64,000 bases of DNA from Pseudomonas nitroreducens (GCF_024170165.1 NZ_JALJXP010000007.1:62001-126000), one strand, 5' to 3'. Counted from the first letter of the stretch, positions 1 to 8,987 are shown. Numbers and translations are program-made. Notes: generated from the letters alone by a model not told the origin.

Positions 1-191
1 TCGGCAGCTTCGCCCAGGGCAACGAGGCCGACTTCGTGGTCCTCGACTACAAGGCCACCCCGCTGCTGGACTACCGCCTGCAGCAGGCGAAAACCCTGGA
101 GGAGAAACTCTTCGCACTGGTCATCCTCGGCGACGACCGTACCGTGAAGGAAACCTTCGCGCACGGCCGCAACGTGCATCGCCGCGGCTGA
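1..191 (+). CDS. guaD: Guanine deaminase, C-terminal fragment
   Basis: Only the last 62 residues lie in the window; the reading frame starts at base 3 and ends with TGA at 189-191. The visible part contains GNEADFVVLDY, the composite beta-strand typical of the end of amidohydrolase-family deaminases, followed by the tail FAHGRNVHRRG. Guanine deaminase hydrolyses guanine to xanthine and ammonia in the cytoplasm. The assignment leans on context: purine catabolism genes follow on both strands up to 17 kb, and in PAO1 (from memory) guaD sits beside the same GntR regulator and permease. Here it is separated from them by about 6 kb of stress and efflux genes. A related amidohydrolase cannot be excluded from the tail alone. 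Confidence 0.72.
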   Translation, partial: GSFAQGNEADFVVLDYKATPLLDYRLQQAKTLEEKLFALVILGDDRTVKETFAHGRNVHRRG

Positions 192-295
192 CCCCTTACG
201 GCTCCGGCGCCGGGTCCTCGCTCAGGACCAACCCGGCGCCGGGGCCGCTTTTCTTTCCGGTACCCTCGCGCGTTACATCCCGCACGAATATCCCC

Positions 296-343
296 TGCAG
301 GAGCGGGCCATGCGCGCGATCGCGGGCATGGCCCGCTCCTGCA
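296..343. repeat. REP-type palindrome, class GGAGCGGGCCATG
   Basis: The arms TGCAGGAGCGGGCCATG (296-312) and CATGGCCCGCTCCTGCA (327-343) are exact inverted copies around a short GC-rich loop. The same core recurs at 6278, 44763 and 49779, always between or at the ends of genes, as expected of Pseudomonas REP elements. Confidence 0.85.
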
Positions 344-383
344 AAGAGCCTCTGCGTTAGCCGGCGATATCGGAATCCCGTAG

Positions 384-470
384 GGTTCGCGAGCAAGCTC
401 GCTCCTACAAGGAGCGCACCGATGCTGGCCTGTAGGACCGAGGGGGACGCCCAGTCCTTGCTCGCGAACC
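384..470. repeat. REP-type palindrome, class TTCGCGAGCAAGC
   Basis: GGTTCGCGAGCAAG on the left is matched by CTTGCTCGCGAACC on the right, and both arms contain a TCCTACA/TGTAGGA core. The same sequence occurs in the opposite order at 35149-35242. It lies between guaD and the convergent universal stress gene. Confidence 0.8.
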
Positions 471-496
471 GCACGGCACTGCGCCAACAGGCGCTC

Positions 497-919
497 CTAC
501 TCCCGCACCTCGACCAGCACCGGACAAGGCGCCCGCTCGATCACCCGCTGCCCCACCGACGGGTCCAGCAACCGTTCGATGCGCCCCAGGTGCCGGTGAC
601 CGATCACGATCAGGTCGCACTCCAGCGTCTCGGCCTCGCGCAGGATCGCCCGTGCCGGGTCGCCCGCCACCACGCCACCCGTCGCAATACCGGGTTGCAG
701 CTGCGCCAGCGCAGCCTCCACCAGCGCCTGGGCTTGGTGCTGCTCCTGCTCGGCCGGCGGGTATTCCATGACGTCCTCGCGCGGCATGGCAAAGGCGCGA
801 TCCACAACGCAGACCACGTGCACCTGCGCCCCACTGCAACGTGCCAGCTCCCCGGCAGTCGCGATGATGCGCGGCGACTGCGCCGCACCGTCGATGGCCA
901 GCAGAATCCGGTTGAACAT
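497..919 (-). CDS. Universal stress protein, UspA family
   Basis: The product has 140 residues and a single Usp domain with the Rossmann-like start FNRILLAIDGA and the late segment CDLIVIGHRHLGRIERLL. ATP-binding Usp proteins carry G-2x-G-9x-G(S/T). Here the segment reads GHRHLGRIERLLDPSV, so the second Gly and the Gly before Ser are replaced (His and Pro). ATP binding may therefore be weak or absent. The protein is cytoplasmic and probably helps survival under stress or stationary phase, which is family knowledge only. It is transcribed divergently from the LysR gene and is not part of the purine pathway that surrounds it. Confidence 0.85.
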   Translation of the reverse strand: MFNRILLAIDGAAQSPRIIATAGELARCSGAQVHVVCVVDRAFAMPREDVMEYPPAEQEQHQAQALVEAALAQLQPGIATGGVVAGDPARAILREAETLECDLIVIGHRHLGRIERLLDPSVGQRVIERAPCPVLVEVRE

Positions 920-995
920 GCCTTTCTCCCTCTACGAACGAAATCCGCCGCCATTCTTCGGGCCGGCGCGCGGAGCGTAAAGGCACGCAAAACGT

Positions 996-1046
996 AATGG
1001 ACCATTGCATGAAACGCACGCTTGCCCATCGGGCCCATCGCAATGG
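996..1046. promoter_or_regulatory. Inverted repeats in the usp/LysR intergenic region
   Basis: AATGG-A-CCATT (996-1006) is followed by a second inverted pair, CCATTGC (1002-1008) and GCAATGG (1040-1046). The repeats sit between divergent genes, just upstream of the LysR start, where autoregulatory LysR sites usually lie. The binding role is inference. Confidence 0.35.
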
Positions 1047-1083
1047 AACATGAATGGCAACGCGCCAACCCTCCGGAGTCGCC

Positions 1084-2007
1084 ATGGCCCTGCCCGATCT
1101 CAACCTGCTGGTCGCCCTCAACATCCTGCTGGAAGAAGGCAGCGTGGTCGGCGCCGCACGGCGCATGCACCTCAGCCCGCCGGCGATGAGCCGCACGCTG
1201 TCGCGCATCCGCGAGGCGGTGGGCGACCCGATCATGGTCCGCGCCGGCCGCAACCTGGTGCCGACGCCGCGCGCGCTGCAATTGCGCGAGGAAGTCAGCG
1301 ACCTGGTGGAACACGCCATGCGCCTGTTCAACGCCAAGGAAAACCTGCGCATGGACCAGCTCGAACGCTGCTTCGTGCTGCGCTCCAACAACGTACTGGT
1401 GGGCGGCTTCGCCTCGCGCATGCTGGCGGTGATGAAGGAAGAAGCGCCGCGCTGCAGCCTGCGCATCGCCCCGGAAGCCGACTTCGACGACGAAGCCCTG
1501 CGGCAGAACCGCATCGACCTGTACATCGGCGCCACCTCGACGCTGGAGCCGGAAATCCGCACCCAGACGCTGTTCACCACCAGCTTCGTCGGCCTGGCAC
1601 GGCGCGATCATCCGATCTTCGACGACGAGATCACCGCCGAACGCTTCGCCTCCTTCCCGCAGATCAGCGTCTCCCGCCGCGGCCGTGCCATCGGGCCGAT
1701 CGACGAGGAGCTGGCGAACCTGGGCCTGCGCCGGGAAATTCGCCTCACCGCGCCGACCTTCCACTCTTCGATCTTCGCCCTGCTGGAATCCGACCTGGTG
1801 CTGCCCATCGCCGAGCACTCGCTGTGGCGCCTGGATCGCCTGGGCTTCGCCCTGCGCCAGTTCGACATCCCGCTGCCGCTGAAATCGGTGGTGATCCTGC
1901 AGGCCTGGCACCCGCGCTTCGACAACGACCCGGCGCACAGCTGGCTGCGGCAGACGGTAAAGCGGGTCTGCATCGAATTGCGCGAGAGCTCCGGGCTGTT
2001 GAGCTGA
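1084..2007 (+). CDS. LysR-type transcriptional regulator of the efflux operon
   Basis: The product has 307 residues from the ATG at 1084, chosen because GGAG lies 5 bases upstream; an in-frame ATG at 1054 would add 10 residues. The N-terminus has the LysR winged helix-turn-helix (residues about 5-65: LNLLVALNILLEEGSVVGAA, then MSRTLSRIREAVGDPIMVR). The C-terminus is a periplasmic-binding-like effector domain. It lies 163 bp upstream of, and in the same direction as, an EmrB/EmrA/outer-membrane-factor set, so it most likely controls that operon in response to an unknown compound. A palindrome at 2018-2034 fits a LysR site. Confidence 0.88.
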   Translation: MALPDLNLLVALNILLEEGSVVGAARRMHLSPPAMSRTLSRIREAVGDPIMVRAGRNLVPTPRALQLREEVSDLVEHAMRLFNAKENLRMDQLERCFVLRSNNVLVGGFASRMLAVMKEEAPRCSLRIAPEADFDDEALRQNRIDLYIGATSTLEPEIRTQTLFTTSFVGLARRDHPIFDDEITAERFASFPQISVSRRGRAIGPIDEELANLGLRREIRLTAPTFHSSIFALLESDLVLPIAEHSLWRLDRLGFALRQFDIPLPLKSVVILQAWHPRFDNDPAHSWLRQTVKRVCIELRESSGLLS

Positions 2008-2017
2008 ACGCCCTACA

Positions 2018-2034
2018 AGTGCATCAGACGCACT
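2018..2034. promoter_or_regulatory. Palindrome upstream of the efflux operon
   Basis: AGTGC-N7-GCACT is a perfect 5-bp inverted repeat located between the LysR gene and emrB-like start, with spacing similar to LysR half-sites. The role as a LysR binding site is inferred. Confidence 0.4.
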
Positions 2035-2170
2035 GATTAGCTGCAATCATTTCAATTTTCACAGCTATCCCCCTTCCCTAGACTCGGTCGCAAATACCCG
2101 AGTTGATTCCTATGCCTTGCACAGCACCGCCCATCGGCGGCGGCATCGGCCACCCCCGTGGAGGCCGGCC

Positions 2171-3751
2171 ATGACCGCGCTCGCGCCGATTTCCGCCGCC
2201 AGCCCGCAACCGGCGAAGCCCGCCGCCCCGGTTGCCCAGCCATTCGGCCTGCGCATCGTGGTCGGCATGATCGGCGTATTGATCGCCTCCCTCAGCGCCG
2301 GCCTCAACGAGAAAGTCACCGACCTGGCCATGACCGACGTGCGCGGCGCGCTGTCCATCGGCCACGACGAAGGCACCTGGCTGATCGCCCTGTACTCGGC
2401 AGCGCAGGTCGCCGCCATGGCCTTCGCGCCGTGGTTCTCGGTAACCGTGTCGCTGCGTCGCTTCACCCTTGGCGCCATTGCCTGCTTCGCCCTGCTCGCG
2501 CTGCTCTGCCCCTTCGCGCCGAACGTCGAGACGCTCTACCTGCTGCGCTTGCTGCAGGGCTTCGCCGGCGGCTGCATGCCGCCGATGCTGATGACCGTGG
2601 CGCTGCGCTTCCTGCCGCCGGGGATCAAGCTCTACGGCCTGGGCGCCTATGCGCTGACCGCCACCTTCGCGCCGAACCTCGGCATGCCCCTGGCCGCGCT
2701 GTGGACCGAGTTCGTCGGCTGGCAATGGGTGTTCTGGCAGGTCATTCCGCTCTGCGCGGTGGCGCTGGCCGCCGTCGCCTGGGGCATCCCGCAGGACCCG
2801 CTGCGCCTGGAGCGTCTGAAGCAGTTCGATTACCTGGGCCTCGCCCTCGGTCTGCCGGGCATCCTGATGCTGGTGATGGGCCTGCTGCAGGGCGAGCGCC
2901 TGGACTGGTTCGAGTCCGACCTGATCACCCTGCTGGTGGTCGGGGGCGCCGGGTTGCTGGTGGCGTTCTTCATCAACGAATGGACGCATCCGCTGCCTTT
3001 CTACCGCCTGGACATCCTCAAGCGGCGCAACTTCACCCACTCGCTGATCACCCTGGCCGGCGTGCTGGTAGTGCTCGGCGCCTGCGCTGGCGTGCCGGCG
3101 TCCTACCTCGCCTCGGCCCACGGCTATCGCCCGCTGCAGTCGGCGCCCATGGCGCTGCTGGTGGCGCTGCCGCAGCTGGTCTCGCTGCCCTTGGTGGCTG
3201 CGCTGTGCAATATCCCGCGGGTGGACTGCCGCTGGGTGCTGGCCATCGGCATCAGCCTGTGCGGCCTGTCGGCGTTCGGCATGAGCCAGCTGACCAGCGA
3301 GTGGACGCGGGAGAATTTCTACGCCCTGCTGGCGTTGCAGATCATCGGCCAGCCGATGGCCATCGTGCCGTTGCTGATGTCCGCCACCAGTGTGGTCGCG
3401 CCCATCGAAGGACCGTTCGCCTCGGCCTGGTTCAACAGCGTGCGCGGATTTTCGGCGGTGCTCGGCAGCGCCGTGGTGTCGATCCTGATGACCTGGCGCG
3501 AGCACTACCACTCCAACCGCCTGGTCGATCACCTGGGCAACGCCTCGCAAGCCCTCGGCCTGCGCCTGGAGCAACTGGGCGGTGCCGAGAACATCGGCCG
3601 CCTGGCCGGCCAGGTGCGCGGCCAGGCCGGCGTACTCGCCGCCTCCGACACGCTGCTGGCGATGGCCTGGCTGGCCGCCGCCCTGCTCGTGCTGATTCCC
3701 CTGATGCCGCTGCGGGTCTACCCGCCGCGCCCTGTCGTGCCTAATCAATGA
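2171..3751 (+). CDS. DHA2-family MFS drug efflux transporter (EmrB-like)
   Basis: The product has 526 residues from the ATG at 2171, preceded by GGAGG at good spacing; a TTG at 2117 in the same frame has no such site. The sequence is strongly hydrophobic with about 14 predicted membrane helices, the DHA2 layout. The first helix is followed by the family's typical D-rich segment (MTDVRGALSIGHDEGTWL), and the C-terminal half has the paired helices expected. It would export drugs or organic compounds across the inner membrane using the proton gradient. It forms an operon with the overlapping membrane-fusion gene and outer-membrane factor, making a tripartite pump like EmrAB-TolC. The substrate is not visible from sequence. 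Confidence 0.92.
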   Translation: MTALAPISAASPQPAKPAAPVAQPFGLRIVVGMIGVLIASLSAGLNEKVTDLAMTDVRGALSIGHDEGTWLIALYSAAQVAAMAFAPWFSVTVSLRRFTLGAIACFALLALLCPFAPNVETLYLLRLLQGFAGGCMPPMLMTVALRFLPPGIKLYGLGAYALTATFAPNLGMPLAALWTEFVGWQWVFWQVIPLCAVALAAVAWGIPQDPLRLERLKQFDYLGLALGLPGILMLVMGLLQGERLDWFESDLITLLVVGGAGLLVAFFINEWTHPLPFYRLDILKRRNFTHSLITLAGVLVVLGACAGVPASYLASAHGYRPLQSAPMALLVALPQLVSLPLVAALCNIPRVDCRWVLAIGISLCGLSAFGMSQLTSEWTRENFYALLALQIIGQPMAIVPLLMSATSVVAPIEGPFASAWFNSVRGFSAVLGSAVVSILMTWREHYHSNRLVDHLGNASQALGLRLEQLGGAENIGRLAGQVRGQAGVLAASDTLLAMAWLAAALLVLIPLMPLRVYPPRPVVPNQ

Positions 3752-3762
3752 AAGGTCTGCCC

Positions 3763-4842
3763 ATGTCGAAACTGAGCTCCCGCCGCGGCAGTCTGGCCCT
3801 GGTTGCCGTGCTGCTTCTCGCCCTCGTCGTCTTCCTGCTGCTGCGCCTGCTGGGCCCCAGCCGCGAGCAGAGCACCGACGACGCCTACATCCATGCCGAC
3901 TTCACCCTGGTGGCGCCGAAAGTCGCCGGCTTCATCGAGGAAGTGCTGGTGGAAGACAACCAGTCGGTGAAGGCCGGGCAGGTCCTGGCGCGCATCGATG
4001 CCCGCGACTACCGCGCCGCGCTGGATGCCGCCGAAGCCGACGTACTGGCCGCCGAGGCGCGGCATCACCACGTCGCCGCCGACCTCGAACGCCAGCAGGC
4101 GGTGATCGCCCAGAGCGCCGCCCAGGTGCAGGCGGATCAGGCCGCGCTGACCTTTGCTGCGCAGGAACTGAACCGCTACCAGCACCTCGCGACCCAGGGC
4201 GCCGGGACACTGCAGAACGCCCAGCAGGCGCGCTCGCGCGTCGACTCGGCCAAGGCCGTGCTGGACAAGGACAAGGCCGCCGCCCTTGCCTCCCGCAAGC
4301 AGCTCGACGTGCTGCTCGCCCAGCAGGCCGAGACCCTCGGCGCGCTGAAACGTGGCCAGGCACAGCTGCAGCAGGCACAACTGAACCTGTCGTACACCGA
4401 GATCCGCGCGCCCTTCGACGGCATGGTCGGCCGCCGCGCCGCTCGCGTCGGCGCCTACACCACGCCGGGTAACGCATTGCTCGCGGTAGTGCCGCTGCAG
4501 GACGCCTATGTGGTCGGCAACTTCCAGGAAACCCAGCTGACCGACGTGCAGCCCGGCCAGCGCGTCGAGATCAGCATCGACACCTTCCCCGGCGAGAAAC
4601 TGCGCGGCCACGTCGACAGCATCGCCCCGGCCACCGGCCTGAGCTTCGCACCCATCGCCCCGGACAACGCCACCGGCAACTTCACCAAGATCGTCCAGCG
4701 CATCCCGGTGAAGATCGTCCTCGACGCCGACCAGCCGCTGCGTGACAGGCTGCGCGTAGGCATGTCGGTGATTGCGCGCATCGACACCGACAAGCAAACC
4801 GGCCAGCACGTCGAAAAAGCACAGAAGGTAGCCGTGCAATGA
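3763..4842 (+). CDS. HlyD/EmrA-family membrane fusion protein
   Basis: The product has 359 residues from ATG 3763, with AAAGG upstream; ATG 3748, overlapping the transporter stop, would add five residues. One N-terminal membrane helix (residues about 10-30) is followed by DDAYIHADFTLVAPKVAGFI, the biotinyl-lipoyl half motif of EmrA proteins. A long alpha-helical hairpin follows (about 85-200, Ala/Gln-rich coiled coil), then LSYTEIRAPFDGMVG closing the lipoyl domain and a beta-barrel. It bridges the inner-membrane MFS pump and the outer-membrane channel. Its end overlaps the next gene by ATGA, indicating translational coupling. Confidence 0.93.
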   Translation: MSKLSSRRGSLALVAVLLLALVVFLLLRLLGPSREQSTDDAYIHADFTLVAPKVAGFIEEVLVEDNQSVKAGQVLARIDARDYRAALDAAEADVLAAEARHHHVAADLERQQAVIAQSAAQVQADQAALTFAAQELNRYQHLATQGAGTLQNAQQARSRVDSAKAVLDKDKAAALASRKQLDVLLAQQAETLGALKRGQAQLQQAQLNLSYTEIRAPFDGMVGRRAARVGAYTTPGNALLAVVPLQDAYVVGNFQETQLTDVQPGQRVEISIDTFPGEKLRGHVDSIAPATGLSFAPIAPDNATGNFTKIVQRIPVKIVLDADQPLRDRLRVGMSVIARIDTDKQTGQHVEKAQKVAVQ

Positions 4843-6281
4843 TCGCCGCCCGCACGCCCCTGTTCATTGCGCTGCTGGCACTCGGCGCCTGCAGCGTCGG
4901 CCCGGACTTCCAGCGCCCGGACGCTGCCGACGCGGTGAACTGGTCCGCCCGGCGCGGCGACGCGCCGAGCCAGACCCTCAATGCGCCGCTGGAGGCGCAG
5001 TGGTGGACGCTGCTGGGCGATGCGCAGCTCAACGACCTGCAACGCCGCGTGGCGGCTGCCAACCTCGACCTGCGCGAAGCCGACGCGCGCCTGCAGCAGA
5101 GCCGGGCGATCCGCCAGGCACTGGGCGGCGATGCCGTGCCCAACGTTGGCGCGGAGCTGGGCTACCAGCGCAAGCGCAACAGCGAGGCCGGCCTGAGCGA
5201 CCCGTCCGGCAAAGCCGGCAAGGACAACTTCAACCAACTCGACGGTGGCTTCGACCTGTCCTGGGAGCTGGACTTCTGGGGCCGTGTGCGCCGCGAGCTG
5301 GAAGCCGCTGACGCCAACGTCCAGGCCACCGAAGAAAGCCGCCGCGACGTGCTGGTCTCGGTGCTCGCCGAGACCGCGCGCAACTACCTGCAACTGCGCG
5401 CCGAGCAGGACCTGGAAGCGATCATCCGCGGCAACCTGGAGATCGCCCGGCGCAGCCTGGAGCTGACCCGCCTGCGCCGCGCCGATGGCGTCGCCACCGA
5501 ACTGGACGTCGCCGAGGCGCTGACCCAGGTCGCCAGCATCGAAGCACGCCTGCCCGACAGCCAGAAGCGCCAGGCGCGGCTGATCAATGCCCTGGGCTAC
5601 CTGCTCGGCGAAGCACCCGGCGCGCTGCAGGCCGAACTCGCCCAGGCCAGGCCCGTACCACAACCACCGCGCGGCGTGCCGGTAGGCCTGCCTTCGGAGC
5701 TGGCCCAGCGCCGCCCGGATATCCGCCGCGCCGAAGCCGCGCTGCATGCCGCCACCGCCAGCATCGGCGTGGCGAAGGCAGACTTCTATCCGCGCATCAG
5801 CCTCAACGGCAGCTTCGGCTTCCAGGCGCTGCAACTGTCGAATTTCGGTGACTGGAACAGCCGCACCTTCGGCATCGGCCCGAGCCTGTCGCTGCCGATC
5901 TTCGAAGGCGGCCGGCTGAAGGGCATGCTGGCCCTGCGCGAGGCGCAGCAGCAGGAGTCGGCCATCGCCTACCGTCGCACCGTGCTCAACGCCTGGCGCG
6001 AAGTGGACGACGCACTCACCGACTACGCTGCCGACCAGCGCCGCCTCGCCAGCCTCGATACCGCCGCCGAACACGGCCGCACCGCCCTGGCCAACGCCCG
6101 CGAACAGTACAAGGCCGGCGCGGTGGACTTCCTCAACGTGCTCAGCGCCCAGCGCGAACTGCTGGCCACCGAGGAGCAGCAGGTACGTGGCCGCGAAGCC
6201 GTGGCCACCACGCTGGTGCTGCTTTACAAGTCACTGGGTGGTGGCTGGCAGCAGGCCGAGGAAAGCGTGCAGAACCTGTAG
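4839..6281 (+). CDS. Outer membrane efflux channel, NodT/OprM-type lipoprotein
   Basis: The product has 480 residues, starting inside the preceding stop (ATGA). The signal peptide ends in a lipobox, LLALGAC with the Cys near residue 18, followed by SVGPDFQRP, the classic start of OprM/NodT outer membrane factors. Two repeated OEP domains follow, with ELAQRRPDIRRAEAAL in the middle and ARNYLQLRAEQ in the first repeat. It forms the trimeric outer-membrane exit duct of the tripartite pump. The stop codon lies inside a REP element, and a strong terminator follows at 6353. Confidence 0.93.
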   Translation: MIAARTPLFIALLALGACSVGPDFQRPDAADAVNWSARRGDAPSQTLNAPLEAQWWTLLGDAQLNDLQRRVAAANLDLREADARLQQSRAIRQALGGDAVPNVGAELGYQRKRNSEAGLSDPSGKAGKDNFNQLDGGFDLSWELDFWGRVRRELEAADANVQATEESRRDVLVSVLAETARNYLQLRAEQDLEAIIRGNLEIARRSLELTRLRRADGVATELDVAEALTQVASIEARLPDSQKRQARLINALGYLLGEAPGALQAELAQARPVPQPPRGVPVGLPSELAQRRPDIRRAEAALHAATASIGVAKADFYPRISLNGSFGFQALQLSNFGDWNSRTFGIGPSLSLPIFEGGRLKGMLALREAQQQESAIAYRRTVLNAWREVDDALTDYAADQRRLASLDTAAEHGRTALANAREQYKAGAVDFLNVLSAQRELLATEEQQVRGREAVATTLVLLYKSLGGGWQQAEESVQNL

Positions 6282-6323
6282 GAGCGGGCCATGCCCGCGA
6301 TCGCGCCCATGGGGCGCTCCTGC
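6278..6323. repeat. REP-type palindrome overlapping the efflux operon stop codon
   Basis: TGTAGGAGCGGGCCATG and an imperfect CATGGGGCGCTCCTGC arm flank GCGATCGCG. The TAG stop of the channel gene is supplied by the repeat itself, so the element inserted or grew exactly at the end of the gene. Confidence 0.75.
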
Positions 6324-6352
6324 GGGGAGCGACAATCCAATCCCCGGAAACG

Positions 6353-6381
6353 AAAAAGCCCCGCAGATGCGGGGCTTTTTT
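6353..6381. terminator. Bidirectional intrinsic terminator
   Basis: AAAAAGCCCCGC-AGAT-GCGGGGCTTTTTT forms a GC-rich stem with A and T runs on both sides. It lies between the convergent efflux operon and the GntR gene and can serve both. Confidence 0.9.
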
Positions 6382-6393
6382 CTGGCTCGGCGA

Positions 6394-7170
6394 TCAGGCC
6401 GCCGAGTCGGCGTCGGCCTTGCTGCGGCGCGGCTTCTTCTTGCCCGCCAGCAGGTGCGAGAACACCGCATGCAGGTCGCCGGAAGCGCCGTCCACGTCCA
6501 GGTTCAGCTTGTCGTCGATGTGCGCCATGTGGTGCATCATCAGGGTCACGGCCTTTTCCTTGTCGCCCTTCTCGATGGCGTCGAGGATCTCGTTGTGCTC
6601 GTCGAACGAGCAGTGCGAGCGGCCACCGCTTTCGTACTGGGCGATGATCAGCGAGGTCTGCGATACCAGGCTGCGCTGGAACACCACCAGCGGCGCGTTC
6701 TTCGCCATCTCGGCGAGCTTCAGGTGGAACTCGCCGGACAGGCGGATGCCGGCGCCACGGTCGCCACGGGCGAAGCTGGACTGCTCCTGTTTCACCATGT
6801 CGCGCAGTTCGGCGAGGGTATCGCTGCTGGCGTTGTCCACGGCCAGCTCGGTGATCGCGCGCTCGACGGTGCGGCGGGCGAAGAGAATCTGCCGGGCTTC
6901 ATCGATGCTCGGGCTGGCCACCACGGCGCCACGGTTGGGGCGCAGCAGCACGACCTGTTCGTGGGCCAGGCGCGACAGGGCGCGACGGATGATGGTGCGG
7001 CTGACGCCGAAGATTTCGCCGAGGGCCTCTTCGCTCAGCTTGGTGCCGGGAGCCAGGCGCTGTTCGAGGATGGCGTCGAAGATGTGCGCGTAGACGATCT
7101 CGTCCTGAGTGCCGCTGCGCGCCTTGCCATTGCGCGGCTGCTTCCTGATCTGTTGCAACTGGTCGGTCAT
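6394..7170 (-). CDS. GntR-family (FCD) regulator of purine catabolism
   Basis: The product has 258 residues from ATG 7170 (MTDQLQQIRKQ); in-frame codons further upstream lack family similarity. The N-terminal winged HTH (residues about 25-90) includes LSEEALGEIFGVSRTIIRRAL, and the C-terminal all-helical FCD ligand domain contains the metal/ligand His pattern (GEFHLKLAEMA and MMHHMAHID). It is divergent from a purine permease and lies in the purine cluster, matching the PAO1 order in my memory. It is probably a repressor that senses a purine intermediate. Its likely operator TTGTAYACAA occurs at its own promoter and four other places in the cluster. Confidence 0.88.
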   Translation of the reverse strand: MTDQLQQIRKQPRNGKARSGTQDEIVYAHIFDAILEQRLAPGTKLSEEALGEIFGVSRTIIRRALSRLAHEQVVLLRPNRGAVVASPSIDEARQILFARRTVERAITELAVDNASSDTLAELRDMVKQEQSSFARGDRGAGIRLSGEFHLKLAEMAKNAPLVVFQRSLVSQTSLIIAQYESGGRSHCSFDEHNEILDAIEKGDKEKAVTLMMHHMAHIDDKLNLDVDGASGDLHAVFSHLLAGKKKPRRSKADADSAA

Positions 7171-7259
7171 CGGAGTCGAACCCTGCTCAGCCGGGTTGAA
7201 CCGGCGCGAAATCCGTGGGGGCATGAGTGGAGCTGGCCGCGGGCCAGGCATGGGGCACA

Positions 7260-7269
7260 GTGTACACAA
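7260..7269. promoter_or_regulatory. TTGTAYACAA-like operator before the GntR gene
   Basis: GTGTACACAA differs from the cluster consensus TTGTAYACAA at one base. It lies 90 bp upstream of the GntR start codon, consistent with autoregulation. Confidence 0.5.
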
Positions 7270-7410
7270 AGTGGCCACTATCGTGCAGCCGTCACGAGTG
7301 ACTCCCGATCGACCCCAAGGCCGCGCGGCGCAGGAACCTGGCGAAGGTCAGCGTGCGACCATTCCGACGCTTTGCTTGTAAAAATCTTTCAGCAAGACAC
7401 TAAACATTAT

Positions 7411-7438
7411 TTGAACTTTTTGTACACAACTGCATAAT
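7411..7438 (+). promoter_or_regulatory. Purine permease promoter with internal operator
   Basis: A sigma70-type promoter reads TTGAAC (7411-7416), 16-bp spacer, CATAAT (7433-7438). The palindrome TTGTACACAA (7420-7429) occupies the spacer, so binding there would block RNA polymerase, which points to repression. Confidence 0.6.
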
Positions 7439-7565
7439 CGCGGCGTGACTTCCTGACCCAAAGGTCAACATTCACACCCTCACAACTCTTTCCGTTAGCG
7501 CAAGGGACGCAGGTGAACCAGCCGACGGCAAGGGACCAACAACAAGAGCGTTGAGGAGTACCGCT

Positions 7566-8912
7566 GTGGAAAGCACCAAACAAGAACAACAAGCCTTTGC
7601 AACCAGCCCGCCTGCTACCGGCCTGCTCGAACGCCTGTTCAAGCTCAGCCAGCATGGCACTACCGTGAAGACCGAGCTCGCCGCGGGTCTCACGACCTTC
7701 ATCACCATGGCGTACATCATCTTCGTCAACCCCAACATCATGGCCGACGCCGGTATCGACCATGGCGCCGCCTTCGTCGCAACCTGCCTTGCCGCCGCGC
7801 TGGGCTGCTTCCTGATGGGCCTGTACGCCAACTGGCCGGTGGGCCTGGCGCCGGGCATGGGCCTCAACGCCTTCTTCACCTACACCGTGGTCAAGACCAT
7901 GAACTACAGCTGGGAGATCGCGCTGGGCGCGGTGTTCATCTCCGGCATCGCCTTCATGATCCTGACCTTCTCGCGCATCCGCGAATGGCTGCTCAACAGC
8001 ATCCCGGTCAGCCTGCGCTTCGCCATGGGTGCTGGCGTCGGTCTGTTCCTCGGGCTGATCGGCCTGAAGACCGCCGGCATCGTGGTCGCCAGCCCCGCCA
8101 CCCTGGTGCACCTGGGTGACCTGACCAGCCCCGGTCCGCTGCTCGCCGCCATCTGCTTCCTGATGATTGCGGTGCTGGAATACCGCCGCGTGTTCGGCGG
8201 CATCCTGATCAGCATCCTCACCGTCACCGTGGCCGGTATCGCCCTGGGTATCGTCCAGTTCGGCGGCGTGTTCTCCATGCCGCCGAGCCTGGCGCCGACC
8301 TTCATGGCGATGGACATTTCCGGCGCGTTCAACGTGACCATGATCAGCGTGATCCTGGCCTTCCTCTTCGTACACATGTTCGACACCGCCGGCACCCTGA
8401 TGGGCGTCGCCCAGCGCGCGCACCTGGTGCGTGAGGACGGCCGTATCGAGAACCTGTCGAAAGCCATGAAGGCCGACAGCACCTCCAGCGCCTTCGGCGC
8501 AGTCCTGGGCGTGCCGCCGGTGACCAGCTACGTCGAAAGTGCCGCGGGCGTTGCCGCCGGCGGCCGTACCGGGCTGACCGCCGTGGTGGTGGGCGTGCTG
8601 TTCGTCGCGGCGATGTTCTTCGCCCCGCTGGCCGGCATGATTCCCGCCTACGCCACCGCCGGCGCGCTGATCTACGTCGCCATGCTGATGATGGGCGGCA
8701 TGGCCCACATCGACTGGAACGAGCACACCGAAACCATCCCGGCCATCGTCACGGTGATCATGATGCCGCTGACCTTCTCGGTCGCCGACGGTATCGCCCT
8801 GGGCTTCGTGACCTACGTGGCGATGAAGGTCTTCACCGGCCGCCACAAGGACGTGACCATCAGCCTGTACGCGCTGTGCGCGATCTTCGTGGCGAAGTTC
8901 ATCTTCCTCTGA
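7566..8912 (+). CDS. NCS2 purine permease, AzgA-like
   Basis: The product has 448 residues from GTG 7566, preceded by GAGGAGT at ideal distance. It is a multi-span inner-membrane protein with AzgA-type signatures: TELAAGLTTFITMAYIIFVN near the N-terminus, GLAPGMGLNAFFTY, and the C-terminal half FLFVHMFDTAGTLMGVAQRA and VPPVTSYVESAAGVAAGGRT. This subfamily imports adenine, guanine or hypoxanthine by proton symport. Its place between the purine GntR regulator and uraH supports uptake of a purine base for breakdown. The exact substrate cannot be told from sequence. A hairpin follows the stop. Confidence 0.92.
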   Translation: MESTKQEQQAFATSPPATGLLERLFKLSQHGTTVKTELAAGLTTFITMAYIIFVNPNIMADAGIDHGAAFVATCLAAALGCFLMGLYANWPVGLAPGMGLNAFFTYTVVKTMNYSWEIALGAVFISGIAFMILTFSRIREWLLNSIPVSLRFAMGAGVGLFLGLIGLKTAGIVVASPATLVHLGDLTSPGPLLAAICFLMIAVLEYRRVFGGILISILTVTVAGIALGIVQFGGVFSMPPSLAPTFMAMDISGAFNVTMISVILAFLFVHMFDTAGTLMGVAQRAHLVREDGRIENLSKAMKADSTSSAFGAVLGVPPVTSYVESAAGVAAGGRTGLTAVVVGVLFVAAMFFAPLAGMIPAYATAGALIYVAMLMMGGMAHIDWNEHTETIPAIVTVIMMPLTFSVADGIALGFVTYVAMKVFTGRHKDVTISLYALCAIFVAKFIFL

Positions 8913-8937
8913 GGCAGCACTCCCCCGCTGCAAGCAC

Positions 8938-8968
8938 AAACCCCGGCCACGGCCGGGGTTCGTGTTTC
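8938..8968 (+). terminator. Intrinsic terminator after the purine permease
   Basis: AACCCCGGCCACGGCCGGGGTT forms a perfect GC-rich stem followed by a weak T-rich stretch (CGTGTTT). It lies between convergent genes. Confidence 0.7.
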
Positions 8969-8987
8969 AAGGGCATTCGCCCAGAGG

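Noticed and set aside
2078-3748. Long minus-strand open frame (556 codons) opposite the efflux transporter gene
   Set aside because: Gln/His/Arg-rich translation with no family features; typical antisense shadow of a high-GC gene with clear homology on the plus strand.
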